A DNA stretch of 64,000 nucleotides from positions 1-64,000 of the forward strand of contig NW_002476258.1 of the NCBI RefSeq assembly GCF_000189635.1. Direction: 5' to 3'. The notes beneath the pieces were generated by a model, which was not told the origin of the DNA, ran no database searches, and worked only from the letters and a program-made list of their open reading frames with translations. Shown here piece by piece: positions 40,551 to 54,822 of the stretch. Position 1 is the stretch's first letter, and each line of letters begins with the position of its first letter. The position numbers and the translations under genes are program-made. This stretch comes from Tetrahymena thermophila SB210 (Eukaryota > Ciliophora > Oligohymenophorea > Hymenostomatida > Tetrahymenidae).

Positions 40551-43500
40551 TCAACTTAATAAAGCTTGAATTATAATATTTAACTTGAGAATATTAAAAA
40601 GCTTGTAAAAAAAGCCTTTTTCTACTTCTTCTTTTTATTTATTCACAATATTTTTGGCTATCAAACCAAATATAAATGCAGTCAAAACCTACACTATGAA
40701 TATATCTGTTACTAAGAATTGAATGTAGGTTAGGAAAAATTTATTTGAGCTTTCAGGATCGTCTCCACTTATGATAGATATAATTACATAGATATAGAAA
40801 GCTGATTATAGAATAGATAAAAATACACCTATTTTCTTGAGGAGGCTATTAGTTGTAAGCAAAACTTCAATAAAAACACTAAATATTAAAATTAGAAGAG
40901 AGCTTGCTATTGAAATAAATACTTTCTAAACAAAGGTTTTATCAATTCCAAATAATATACTGATTGCCAGAGTATGCTAGTATCTTAGATAAAATAAAAC
41001 AAATCTTACAGCTCTTGATACTTCATAATTAAATACTAAAAACACTGATAAAAATTCATGGAAATGAGCATAATATTTCAAGCTGCTTATTTTATTAATT
41101 TTTTCTTTTTAATCTAACATTAAATCATTCTAAATCACCAAAGCATTTAATTTATTAGCTTTTCTTTCTTTTTTACTTTTTTTAATTACAGAGTTATTGC
41201 TATTCTGGATTTCTAATTTTTAGGCTTATATTTTATTTTATTCATTATCTGTGCCAACACTTTATTAATCTCCTATTGTGGTAATACTAGGCAATTAAAG
41301 TAGGTTAGTTTTCTGGTTAGTAAAATTTTAAGGAGTTTGATAATCTCTCTAATCTCCTATTTGAAAAATAGAGGGTGCATTGCTTTAATGGGAAGACTTC
41401 ATAAATTACACATTTTGATCTAATTCATTTAAACTGTGCGATTCTCTTTTACTCTCTTTATTATCATTGTTAAGGCTAATGTTTGGTAAAAAATTAATTA
41501 AACCTGCTGAAGCAATAGTGGGGTCTTAAATTTATTATTTATATTTTAAAAACTCTGCATCAAAATTTTATTATGCATATCTAGTATTTCTTTTTCTTAA
41601 ATTTTTTGTTGATTATTTAATTGTTGTTTAGCTGAACGGTCTCGTAGTGTCCATGTTATTCTGATTATTTTTACCTAAACTTATATTTGCATCATTTTCA
41701 AATATATCTGAATGGCTAAAGTCATGATTAATATTTTTAGTGTTCTGAATTTAATCATTTTATTGCTCTTTATTTAAATTTTATTCAGCATTTTAAGTCA
41801 GTTTAATGTTCATCATCGATTTAATTTGTTCTCCATTATTTATGTTTTTCATTTATTCTTCGCTCTTTAAATTTTTATTTTATTCATTCTCTTGCAAATA
41901 TTTAATATTAGTTATTTGTTTCATTTCTATTGTCTGTTCTTTGTTTTCAATATTTTAGATTTATTCTAATTTAAAAATACTAGGAATATTGTTTGGTAAA
42001 TTTTTTTACAAATTTTTTTTAGGGCTTTCCTTTTCATCTTCTTCTTCTTTTATTGTAAAATTAATATTTGCTTAATCTGTTGGGGTGTTAGGCTTAATTG
42101 TATCTAACTAAGTCTATTGACTGACAGGATATATCTTAGATTAACTAATTACTTATTTCTTTCTTAAGGATTTCGGAATGCTGCCATATAAATATTCTGA
42201 ATCTAATCGTTTTCCATAAATTATAAAGCAAATAAATATGAAAGTTTGTATAAAAACGACCCAGAAAACAGAATACTCATAAAAGTTAGAGAAATTTTCT
42301 ATATTGCTTACTCCTTTTGAGCTGAATACAGTATCAATATTTTTATTGTTTTCAAAGAGGCCACTAATATCTTATATTACTGTTGTAGGAGTTAAGTCAT
42401 TACATATACATTATGCTTAGTTTTTTTATACATTAATCCTTGTTGAGCATGAAGATTTCGACCAACTTTTATCATTTTATCTATTAAAACAAGTAATGTT
42501 TTATGTACCATTTTTATTATTACTATTCAAATCAAAGTAGTGAATAACACCATTTTGAGGATAATAAGGTTATTTTGTTGCATTATTTTGTATGTTTGGA
42601 TCAATAACAGGGTACATTTCAGCCTAATTTTTGGTATATTTTAAAATCTGATCAGTATAATTTTTAAAAGATTGATCTTATTAGTAAAAGTTGACATTAT
42701 ATTTATTATAGCAAGCATCATAAATACTTGTTGAATTGTTTAATTGCTATATGAAACTTTAAATGTATTAATTATCACTTGTGCTGCTTTGACTCTATAA
42801 ATTTCTTCTAAGCTTGTACTAATCTGAGCCTATTCCTGTAAATAGTTAAATATTTTTCTCAGTTACCTATTAAGCTGTAATTTAGATATTTTATCCTTTG
42901 AAAATAATTGCATTTTCATTAGGAAGAGATTAATAATTTAGCATACTTCCTACTTGGTGTACTATGTCAATAACTTAGCTATTTAAAGAAAACGTGTTTG
43001 CTTAAGTAATAGTACTTAAGCTATCTAATATGTTAAAAGTAAGATATAAATCTTAAAGACATTTCTCATATTTAGTCTAACTCTAGAGACTAGGTTCACA
43101 CTTCTTTTAAATTAAAAGCAAACTGCTATAAATTAGTGATACTTAGTTCATCTAATCGTTGAGTTATAAACTTATTTTAGATTGAAGTAGCATGCTGACT
43201 GTTTAATCAGCAAGCTAATAGAAGGAAGATGTAGCCAATAATTAAGTAGAAACTAGCTGTATTTATTATATTATTTATAATTTTAAATTAGAAAGTTAGA
43301 CACTTATAGTTTAAAATGACTATTCTCTGTTAATGATATCTTAGCTTAGTATATTTAAATTAAGAATGCGTTATTCAGGTAGTAGGTTAGAAGAATTTTC
43401 AATAAATTTATTTATAAGCTATAGAAATTCATTAGGAGTATAGCTTTAATAGTTTACATTAACAGTGATTGTTGAATTAGAAACAGCTCCTTTAGAATCG

Positions 43501-46500
43501 ATAGCCTAAGCTAAAATAGTTAGCTAACCACCAGGAAGAAAGGTGATAACACTATTAGATAAAATTTTATCTGTTAACTGCTATCTCTAAATTTGTTAAT
43601 TGTTATTTAATTCAAAATTATATGAAGTACTTTAAGTATAATAAAAGAATTAGTATAAAATAGGGGAGTTCTAATCTTAACAATTGTTTAGGTTAATTTA
43701 AAAAGAGTCAATTAGAGAGTATCCTGTTGTTACGTTGGCTATTAACTAACAGTTTGATGGAGGAAAATTCAACACAAAATTTAAAGTGCACAAACTAGGG
43801 AGAATATATTGCGGATTATAAACAGAAAACCTAACTTGGATAGAGGGATTAGAAGAAGAAAAACCATTAAAATAATCCCAAATCTAAAATCTAGTAAAAC
43901 TGTAATCAAATTTAATAACTCCAACAACATTATCATTGTAAATAATTGCTCCTGAGTAATAGAGCAAGTCTGTATTAACAGTAAGATCATAGACCATAAG
44001 AGCATGAATGAGCTAATTAGGATTTATTGTTGGATCAATAATTAAATCATCTGTAAGCAAAACAGTTAGAATCGGTATATCTAATTCAGTAATAAAAGCA
44101 ACAATTTAATCAGAACCTTATCTAGTTACTTAGGTATTTTGATAAGATTTAGTTTTTATACCTTTTAAATTGAATTATAATGCTTAATATGGTTAGAATG
44201 TGTGTGCACTTATATTCAAAGATTTTTAGTCATTTTGTATGGATAAAGGTTATCCTTTACTGTTTATGCAATCTTATGAGATGCCAAGATTTTAGCAGCT
44301 CCAGCTAATAGAAATGCCAAAATTAGGTTCTTATGAATTTTAATCTTCAAAATCTTCAAGAAATGAATCAATAATCATGGCTTTTTAATAGCTAGCATAC
44401 CTGTTTCCCCCAATAATTTTAGTTATCAAAGGGGAAGGTGTTATATATAAGTTAGCTGAGTCACTTAGAATGATAGATGAATCAGAAGCATCTATAAAAG
44501 TTGCCTATATTATAAATAAATAGCATTTTTATGATTTTTACTAGAAAATTTGAATTTATATTATTTCCCAATAAAAATAAAAAATGGGAATTTTTTTAAT
44601 AAGATTTGTATCAACTAATATATTAATTCTTTTACTTAGATGTTATAAGTGCTGCTTGCTTTCATAGAATAAGCTTTAATTGTAACTAATATCTAATTTT
44701 CATCAAAGCTTTGTTTGATTAAATTTATGCCTAATTGATCGTTTTAAATATCAATATTTAAAGGTTATTAAATTCTTAAAATTGTCCCCTACTCATCACA
44801 AATTTAAGAGTTAACACTAAACAAGATACCTACATCTTAATTTCTAAATATTTAATTTTTAAAATTGAATTTAAAATTTCAGAATTTATTATTTATTTTT
44901 TTTTACATATAGTACGGTGGAGAAGACATAAACGTATGGCTGGCGGTTAAGAATTTTTTTTTTTGAATGAAAATGTTGATATTTTATATACCGCTTTGGC
45001 CTATCCAAAGTGTCCATGAAACTTAAAAAGATAACTAAATATCCTATTAAACCATCGGTAAAAATACAGTTATTTACAAGGATTAGTTTTAATTAGCTTG
45101 ATTAATTGCTATTTAAAATGATTGTTAGCTTTTGCTGTCACTAGGTGAAATTTAATTTAAAGCCCAAGAAACTTATTTGAAACCTCTTTAACCATCGTTA
45201 GCAATTACTTGTAAAGATATTGTTTGAGAAAAACAATAATTTTAAATTTAATTGTAATCGCTAAGCTTAACTTAGGCTTGTAAAGGTTAGTCTGTCATTT
45301 AAACTTAGTTACGATAAAATTATGTTATGGTCATTTGGTTGTAAGTGTATTAGATAGAATTAATTTTAAAATTAACCAAATCCCCTGGTAAAATTCTAGC
45401 ACTACCATCTTAAATTTTATTATTTTATTTTAATTAAATAATGAATCAACAAAAATTTTAATTTTTACCTAACAAAATATTTATTTTTGAGCCATTAAAA
45501 GAGCATTGTGCTCCCGAACCTAGTAATTATTAAGTTTGCTGGTCAAACAGCTATAAGCAAGTTTATTGTGCAGATGAGCTTAAAGAAAATAAAGGCTAAA
45601 TTAGTATCCCAAAATCGATTTATAAACTTAAATAATTGCTTGATAGTATGATATCAAGGACTGCTTGCTAATCTTAACTGCACCTGGTGTCATCTTAAAA
45701 CAATCTAGCATCATTTGAGGAGCATAAACATGAACCATTAACAACAACTCTGTTACTTTTACAAGTAACACAATTTTGAGAGAGAGCACTCATTGAGCCT
45801 GAACATGATTAGCAAACAAAAAAGCAAGGCTGGCACGTAATAGAACCAGAATCAAACCTATTTAAATTAAAAAAAATACAATATGTTAAGTAAAATTGTT
45901 ATTTGTAAATAAATAATTCCAAATTACCATTAACTCTCAGGACATTAGCAAAGCTGGGAAGGACTTGTTTGGATTAATCCTTTTTGGCAGGATGAGCATG
46001 AAGTAGAATTACTACAAGTACTGCAGCTTTAATCACATATTTTACAATTACCAAAACTATCAAACCTATGAAAATAAGATTAAAAATATTATTTGAAATT
46101 AAAAAGTATAAATAAATAAATAATGATTTACCAATAGTTAGTCTATGAGCAGGAACAAAGTCCTTACTAATTAAATACTAGCTATCCTTTGCATTAAGTA
46201 CATTAATTAGCTTATGTACATGAACTACAAGAAGCGTCACAAGGTAGATTTGAATTACTTACGCTATCGTAACTAATTATAAAAGAATATTAATTAGCAA
46301 TAATTAAAAATAAATAAATATTTTACTAATATCCTATAGGAGTGATACAATTTCCAGATGATAACTAAAATGTATTCAAGCATGTTGTGCATCCTGTGTT
46401 TGGGTCATATCCGAACTGTTAGCAATATAAGCAATTCAAAGTATAAAAATCCTTAACTCCACAAACTGTATCTGAAAATTATTCAAATAAAACAGTTGCT

Positions 46501-47420
46501 TATACAGCACTTGAAAATGCAGAGACAGCATTAAAATAAATTTCAAAATTTTATTAAGTAATACCAGAAGAATTAACTGTAATTTCATTTGGCTAGTATT
46601 TCAAATACTGAAAATCTTTTTAAATAATATTGAAATTAGTAATAGAGTAAACGATATCAAGAGACAAAGGATTTAAACTACTGATAATAGGACTAAGAGG
46701 TGTAAGAGGTATTTAAGATAACTAATATTTTTCCAAGACATTAATATCTTGAAATATAGAATTTGCATTATAGTTGAAACCAAGATCATAGGAGGATATT
46801 TCAGGGGGAGTTATTAGATAATATATAGTTGGTGATGTTGAAAGAAGGACAGAGTTAACATATATATCTACACTAATTTTGTCAGAATTAACTGAAACAT
46901 CGAATTAACAAGTTGGGCTTTTAAGAAAAATGATTACAGGATTACATAAATAACCACCAAAGAAAACATGGGTATTAAATTGGGAAGAACTTTTTCCTTA
47001 GTAATAAGCTCCTAGAGATGGAAGTTTATAATTTCCAGAAGATGAAAGCAAGTTAAATGACTTGAGTACATCTGAATAAAAGTACTTAGAGGGTTGGTAA
47101 GCAAAATATTGCACATGTAAATAAAATGAAGGTGCTGAAACACCAGGAGTCACAGTCATACTACTTTAAGTTATTGATTATGCCAAAACTTAAAACTAGC
47201 CAAATTATGCATTAGAAACACTATAGCCTAAAACAGAGAATATAACATTAGGAGGTTAAGTAAAAGTATTCTTAAAATTAACTTATAATTGATTTACACT
47301 ATTAAAAGTAAATTAGCCTATTTCAAATCCTTTTGTAAGCTTTTTAACACCTTTTTTATTAAGTAAAAAATTTTAGAATTAAAATAAATTCAGTTAATGA
47401 ATAGCGACATTGATATATAT

Positions 47421-47455
<35 letters not shown>

Positions 47456-49387
47456 TTTTAAAATTAATATTTCAAAATTGAACATAAATCCTTAGAAATT
47501 AACACAAAATTTCGAAATTTAAAAAAAATTTTTGTTTTATCAAGATTTTATGACTTATTTTTCTACTTTCAACAAATTGGTTTTTGTTAATGATAATTTA
47601 TGGATAATATAAAAATCTTAAAAAAATATTTGTTTCATTTACTAAGAATTTATTTTTTCTAAAAGATAAATTTTCTATTTAATTAGGTTAAGCAAATAAT
47701 AATTAAATTAATTTTTACTATTGCATGATAAACTTTTGTAATCTTCAAATGTACCACTTCCACAAAGACATGTTGTTCCTTTCAAAACTCTCTAAGAGCT
47801 ACAAGAGGTGCATATTAAAGGATCTTAAGATGAACAATTATTGCATCTATAAGAGCATTTTGGAGCACATAAACGAACAGACTGAATTTAATTTTCAGAA
47901 GAGCTACAATTTGATACACACTATCCTGAATTATTTAGAAAATAACCACTCTAACAAAGAATACACGAATACTACTGTCTTTCTTAGACAAGAGAAAAGC
48001 AGTTTGGTATCAGAGAATTAATAGAACTAAATTAATTTGTATAAACAGAACTTTAGCTAAACATTCTCACTTGCGAAAGTTTTCCAGTGCTAGACGCTGG
48101 GTTATTTTCACCTCCAATCTAGAAGCTACCACTGGACGTTTCTTAAGAAAAGATATTTAACAAATTTAAAGGGATTCTCTGATTAAAAATTCCATTTATA
48201 TATAAATCAATATAATAAGGATTGATTTGAAGAATGATATGGTAATACTAATTAGGATTTATTGAGGAAGGCGTACTTAGAATATATTCAATACCTTAAT
48301 AGAATGCGCTTAATTAATAGGTATTGATACTTTGATTCAATTTTATTTTAATTTAAAATTAATTATTTGGGGAATTATAATTAAGTACCTAAAAAGATTG
48401 AACTGTGGAATCAAATTATATCCAAAAACTAAAAATCAGAGACATTACATCGTATGAAGTGCTTTGATTATTAATATTCAAAGAATTATAAAAATTGTCC
48501 ATAGGTTATCCAAATCTTACATATTACTTAAGAAAATCATATTCCTAATTTTGAGTGAATGTATAAATGAAGTACCCTCCAGCATTCATACTTTCTAAAA
48601 CTCCGAAGGCTTGCTTGGCAATTGCTTGAATTTAGTTGGAAGAGGAATCAATTAAGCAATTGCAATCTCTTTGTTCGTATGAAAATTTAAAATAAAAGAT
48701 TTACTAAGCAGAAGGATTAAACCACATTAAAAATTTTTCTTCATTTAAGTTGCTATTATTTGAGTCTCTAGAAAATGCATAGTTTTAAATTATTGATACA
48801 TCTCCCATCTTTTCACTAGAGTAGATGTAGCCATCTTATGGCTTTTAGGTTTGAATTGCAATCAAATAGGTATTTAAGTTGGTATTTATATATTAAGAGC
48901 TACTTTACTTACAGTACTGTAAGCTCCCATCAGAACGTTATAAAGTTAAAGATAGCTAGATTCCACTTGAATTTTGTAAAATGCTAACAACAAACCTGTA
49001 GGTAGAACCCTATAAATGTTGTAATTCACAAGTGCATCGAGATGAACCAAGAGACATATCTTACCTTAAGATAAAATGAGTAGAGTTATTTCCAAAGAAA
49101 AGCAACTTTTCATAAACATTGGCTTAATTGAAAATTTAAATTTTGCTCTAATAATTGTTAAGATTTGAGGCTGTTTTAGTTTAGATCCAACCTGTAAATG
49201 TGACCTATAGATTTGATTTATTGAGCTGAGTAGTGTCAAGGTTGAAAACAGTGATATTATCTATATAATATAATGGTGTGGAACTGTTAATTTAAAGTTC
49301 TCCTTTTGAAACAGTCAAAACTTGATTAAGATTTTAAGCGCTAATTAAATAAGTTGCTATCAGCAAAAAATATATTTAAAATATCAT
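40551..49387 (-). CDS. Multidomain surface protein with LamG-, H-lectin-, REJ- and GPS-like regions
   Basis: The ATG at 49387 begins a signal peptide (MIFQIYFLLIATYLISAQN). A LamG/concanavalin-like domain lies at about 48.1-48.5 kb (FSFWIQFDS..YIDLYINGIF..QIGGENNP). A Cys-rich furin-like block follows at about 47.7-47.95 kb. Next is an H-type-lectin-like domain at about 47.0-47.34 kb (VNFKNTFTQPPNVIFSVLGY). Further CxxC repeats lie at about 45.8-46.45 kb. A REJ-like region spans about 43.3-45.4 kb (GISISWSCQNLGISQDC). A GPS-like motif lies at about 42.38-42.51 kb (TCFNR, SWSKSSC, CICNDLTPTTV). One membrane helix follows (about 42.23-42.30 kb), then a long N/Q-rich loop and about three more helices before TGA 40551-40553. 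This order resembles polycystin-1/REJ proteins, but with fewer helices and no PLAT or channel part seen. It is likely plasma-membrane or ciliary. Multiple introns interrupt the Cys-rich part. Domain calls are by eye. Confidence 0.82.
47420..47459. repeat. ATTT microsatellite in intron of the surface-protein gene
   Basis: About ten ATTT units lie in the AT-rich intron (about 47.35-47.7 kb) between the first Cys-rich block and the H-lectin-like domain. Confidence 0.85.
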
Positions 49388-52344
49388 TTTTGAGTATTAT
49401 CAATTTAATTTATTTTTGGTTTAATTGAATTATTTACTTTTATTAGTAAACACACTCTCTCTCTATTTAAATAATTTTTTTTTAATCTGTTTAATTATAA
49501 ATAAGCAATCTTCATAATTTTTTAGAAAATTGCTTAGTAATAATTTGGAAAACTTCATAAGATTTTTATTATTTATAAGAACTCTTAAGTGAAGTATTTG
49601 ATTCAAATTTATTTTTACTTTTTATTTTATTTAAAAACTATTTTCTGCTCTCTATCAACTTCTCTAAAATTCAAGCATTATTTCATCCCAAATTTTAGGA
49701 AAACATTATAAAAACATTCCTTCAAATTTTAAGGACACCTTAATAAAGCATTCCTTCCATTAAATTTGATTACAGTCCAAGTAAGTAATAGTAATGCTGC
49801 ACACATAATATACTAATCAAAAATTAATTTTTTTGAAAGTAAGTCAGTCGTATTAAAATCCACTAATTTAGTAAATTAAAGGTAAGAGTGTAATTATTTA
49901 GACGAAATCTTTTAATTTTAACTAGAAATAAAATTTGTAATCTGCAAATAAAGGCCGAATTTAAATATCATTAGAATGCAAAACATACAATTTAACACTT
50001 CATTTTGATAAAATATAAAAACAAAAAGGCAAGTAGCTTATTTCTTTAAAAATTTTAATGGTTTTGTTTATTTTTTTTGGTTTATTTTAGAACCTTTTTT
50101 TAATATGAAAAATATGCAAATAGCATATATATTAAAAGGTTTATTAGTTTAATTTATTTAGTATCTATTTTAATCTATTCACATGATCTAATCTTTATTT
50201 TATAATAAAGAAAACAAATAAAGATATTGATTAATTTGTAAAATCAAATAATTTGATTATTAATTTATAATTTTATTCTGATGTTAATTTTATTTCTTAT
50301 ATGATTATAAAGCTTGAATTGAATTTGATCCTGAAAACTCAATAATTAGTTTTTTTATTTTTATGTACTAGTTGGTTTGTAATAAATAGATAATCTTTGT
50401 AAATTAATATAATCAAAAATATTTAATAATGATATTTATTTATTGACAATAATACATAAAAGATCATGCTACTTATATTTATAATGTTTTGTAACGAATT
50501 TAAATTTAGTATTTTTAAATATCAAAATTATTTGTCTAGTTGAAATATATTAAATTAACTGAAAAAGTAAACAACTTTTTTCGTTATTTTAAATTTGCTT
50601 CAAGAAAAAGATAAATTAATTAACTTTGTTTGTTTGTTCTTTTCTAACTTATACCAAAATATTACAAATTAATATACTCTTAGAAAATTATTTTTAAAAA
50701 ACCTATGTGGCTTGAATTTTGAATTGTTATTCGAATTATCTTTCATGCAGTTGTTTTAATTTTTAAGTTTACTTATTCTATTTTACTTCGATATAAATAG
50801 ATAAACTATAATAAAAAAACGCTTTCATAATAGAGATTTTATTATATTTTATTTATAATTGATAAATTTTGAAGTTACCTATTCTGAAGCATTCCTAATT
50901 TAAATTATAAAAAAAAATGTAAATTAAATTAGTAATAAAAGTGCTGATTAAATTGCGGAAGATGTATAAATTCAGAATATTTTTGGGTAAATACTTCAAT
51001 TTAATTGAATTCCAATTTTTTATCAAGTACTACTACTTTATTATTTTCTGCTATTAATACAAATCTCTTGTAAATATTTGAAAATTAATTAGTACTTCAG
51101 TATCTTCTAGAAATTAATTTACAATCAAGTATTTCTTTTTATATAATAATTACCAATGAAAAATATCGAAATTCACGAAAGTAGTATTTTATATTAATTC
51201 AAGTACTATGTCTTATCCACATTACATTAAATTTTTCATTAAGTCAAAGATATAATTATAAAATATTAGCTTTAAAACCTTTTAACTTAATAATTACAAT
51301 AAAACACTCCTAAAATTTATATTAAGAATTTATAAAATTTAGAAAAAAGACAGACAGACTTTTTCTACGAAAGTATAAATTCAATAAATAAAGTTCCTAA
51401 GAATCTTTTTTCTTATTATTTAAAAATTAAAAATATTTTCATTCAACTTATAGAACTTCTTTAATTCTTTCTTTGTATTTTAGATATTTAATTTCTAATT
51501 TAATATTCGCAATATTCTAAATTCAATATTATTTTCTAAATATTTGATTTAAAAGCAGATAAAATAATATTATTAATTAAGGTAAATCTTGAAATATTAA
51601 TACTAAATTTAATTCAAAATCTAACAAATGGATAAAAATCTTTTGCAAAAATAGAAGTTTTTTTAACAATTTATATTTTTTAAAGGTAGAGCTTTGATTT
51701 TAAATTTACTGAGATATTAAAGATAAAGCCATTAAATTTATTTATTTTGAATTAATTGTAACAAATTAAAGAATTTAAGATAAAATTTGTGGATTTGTAA
51801 ATAAGTTTAAAGATAATAATAATAATTACATTAAGAAAAGTGTTTTTAAAAAGACATAAAACTCCTTAAAAAGAAAAAAATAAATGATAGTTCAGTTAAA
51901 TAAATTGTATGTAACACTCATAGTAATAATAATATCATTTTTTTATAAATTTTAAAAATTTTTATCTGTCAAAAAAGATCTTGAAAAAATTAACCAACTG
52001 AGAAATAAATGCAATTTATTTAATTTTTAGGCTATTTATTGTTTTTAATTGAAAAAAGATTGATCTAAAATTTATATTTTATCACATAAATATATTTTTT
52101 ATTAAAAATAACCCCATAATTTTTTAAATTAGAAAAAAATTAATTTATAATGTAAAATAAATTCAATAAATCAAATCTCATAAAATAATTTTATATTTAT
52201 TAGGTAAAAATTCGGTTTTTTTATTAAGTTTTGGGTTTATATTAGTTATTTGGTTTATAAAAATTATTATTTTATTTGACATTTTAAAACTTTGATGTAG
52301 ATAAATTTAATTTAGCAAATTTTGAAAAAAAATTCTGATTATAA
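49388..52344. other. Gene-poor AT-rich block
   Basis: About 3 kb with no supported gene on either strand. Open frames here are short and have no biased amino-acid composition. Neither tRNA-like cloverleaf signals nor inverted repeats stand out. It separates the intact surface-protein gene from its broken partial copy. Confidence 0.6.
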
Positions 52345-54822
52345 AAATAAAATGATATTAATTTTAATGGAAGAAAAGCTAATTTAAAATTTACTACTTA
52401 TATTGTATTTATTATATTATAAATTTAAAATTAATTTTTAAGCCATTATTACAATATACATACTTAACCTAAATAATATTATACAAAATTATATATTAAT
52501 TAAAATAAATCAACTTAGTAATTCTTGAATTATGATATTTAACCTGAGAATATTAAAAAGTTTGTAAAAAAAACCTTATTCTACTTTATCATTTTATTTA
52601 TTCACAATATTTTTGGCTATAAAGCCAAATATAAATGCAGCCGAAGACTGCAAAATGAATATATCTGTTACTAAGAATTGAATATAGGTCAGGAAAAATT
52701 TATTTGAGCTTTTAGGATCATCTGCACTTATTATTAATAAAATAACATAGATGTAATAAGCTGCTTATAGAATAGATAAAAATACACCTATTTTCTTGAG
52801 GAGGCTATTAGTTGTAAGCAAAAATTCTATAAAAACACTAAATATTAATATTAAAAGAGAGCTTGCTATTGAAATAAATACTTTCTAAACAAAGGTTTTA
52901 TCAATTCCAAATAATATACTGATTGCCAAACTATTTTAGTATCTTAGATAAAATAAAACATATCTTACAGCTCTTGATATTTCATAATTAAATACTAAAA
53001 ACACTGATAAAAATTCATGGAAATCAGCATAATATTTCAAGCTACTTATTTTATTAATTTTTTTTTTTATTCTAACATTAAATCATTCTAAATCACCAAA
53101 GTATTTGACTTATTATCCTTTCTATATTTTTTACTTTTTTTAATTACAGGGCTATTGCAATTTTGATTTTCTAATTTTTATGCTTGAATTTTATTTATTC
53201 ATTATCTAAATCATTAAAGCAGTATGACTCTCTATTACTATCTTTATTGTAATTGTTTAGGCTAATTGTTGATAAAAAATTAATTAAACCTGGTGAAGCA
53301 ATAGAGGGTTCTTTAATTTTTGTTTACATTTTAAAAACTCTGCATAAAAATTTTATTAAGCCTATCTAGTATTTCTTTTACTGAAATTTTTTGCTGATTA
53401 TCTAATTGTTGTCTAGCTGAAATATTTCGTATATTCCATGTTATCCTGGTTATTTTTGCCTAAACTTATATTTGCATCACTTTCAAATAAATCTGAATGG
53501 CTAAAGTCTTCATTATTTATATTTTTATTGTTCTGATTTTAGTCATTTTATTGCTCTTTATTAAAATTTTATTCAGCATTTTAAATCAGCTATATGCCCG
53601 TCATAGTTTTAATTTGTTCTCCGTTACTTATGCTTCTCATTAATTCTTCGCTCATAAATTTTTTATTTTATTTATTCTCCTCCTAATCTTGTATTTTAGG
53701 TATTTTTTTCATTTTTATTGTTTGTTATTTGTTTTCAATGTTTTATATTAATTCTAATTTATAAATAGTAGAAATATTATTTGGTAAATTTTTCTAAAAA
53801 TTATTTTTAGGGGTTTCCTTTTCATCGTCTTCTTCTTTTATTGTAAAATTAATATTTGCTTGATCTGTTGGGGAGTTAGGCTTTATTTTATCAAACTAAA
53901 TCTATTGACTGACAGAATATATTTTAGATTTTCTACTTACTTATTTCGGAATATTGCTATATAAATATTCTGAATCTAATAATTTCAATAAATTATAAAG
54001 CAAAAAAATATGAAAGTTTGTATAAAAACGACCCAGAAAACAGAATACTTATAGAAAATAGAGAAATTTTCTATATTACTTACTCCTTTTGAGCTGAATA
54101 CAGTATCAATATTTTTATTGTTTTCAAAGAGGCTACTAACATCTTATATTACTGTTGTAGGAGTTAAGTCATTACATATACATTATGCTTATTTTTTTTA
54201 TACATTGATCCTTGTTGAGCATGAAGATTTCGACCAACTTTTATCATTTTATCTATTAAAACAAGTAATGTTTTATGTACCATTTTTATTACTACTATTC
54301 AAATCAAAGTAGTGAATGACGCCATTTTGAGGATAATAAGGTAATTTTGTTGCATTATTTTTTATGTTTGGATCAATAACAGGGTACATTTCAGCCTAAT
54401 TTTTGGTATATTTTAAAATCTGATCAGTATAATTTTTAAAAGATTGATCTTATTAGTAAAAGTTGATATTATATTTATTAAAAAAGCATTATAAATACTT
54501 GTTGAATTGTTGAATTGCTATATGAAACTTTAAATATATTAATTATCACTTGTACTGCTTTGACTCTATAAATTTCTTCGAAGCTTGTACTAATCTGAGC
54601 CTATTCCTGTAAATAGTAAAAATATTTTTCTCAGTTACCGATTAAGCTGTAATTTAGATATTTTATCCTTTGAAAATAATTGCATTTTCATTAGGAAGAG
54701 ATTAATAATTTAGTGTATTTCCTATTTGCTGTACTATGTCAATAGCTTAGGTATTTAAAGATGATGTGTTAGCTTAATTAATAGAGCTTAAGATATCTAA
54801 TAAATTAAAAGTAAGATATAGA
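52345..54822 (-). pseudogene. Truncated, frameshifted copy of the surface-protein gene 3' end
   Basis: This segment is highly similar to about 40020-43043, covering the end of the REJ region, the GPS-like motif, the membrane helices and the 3' flank. The homology stops abruptly at about 54822, with no start codon or N-terminal domains. Relative to the intact gene there is one extra base near 54620 and one missing base near 54480. The shifted frame between them meets an in-frame TGA near 54.55 kb. About 165 bp of the cytosolic loop is deleted near 53.2 kb. The position of the old TGA is kept at 52510-52512. This is therefore a partial segmental duplicate that has decayed, unless it is rescued as an exon of an unknown gene. 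Confidence 0.85.

Noticed and set aside
44900-44960. A locally GC-richer patch in an AT-rich setting, suspected foreign insert or RNA
   Set aside because: It reads in frame with the REJ-like exon (FLTASHTFMSSPP) up to a plausible splice donor, so ordinary coding composition explains it.
47725-48021. A 98-codon plus-strand frame
   Set aside because: It is antisense to the Cys-rich exon of the surface-protein gene, which has clear CxxC spacing on the minus strand.
50000-52300. Short open frames and A/T runs in the gene-poor block
   Set aside because: TGA is rare by chance at this AT content, so frames of 60-100 codons are expected; none has an ATG plus coding-like composition or a recognisable motif.
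54118-54312. A plus-strand frame (MFSKRLLTSYITV..) that looks membrane-like, with an almost identical partner at about 42358-42540
   Set aside because: Both are antisense to the GPS-like and pre-membrane part of the surface-protein gene and its copy; their similarity comes from the duplication, not from coding on this strand.
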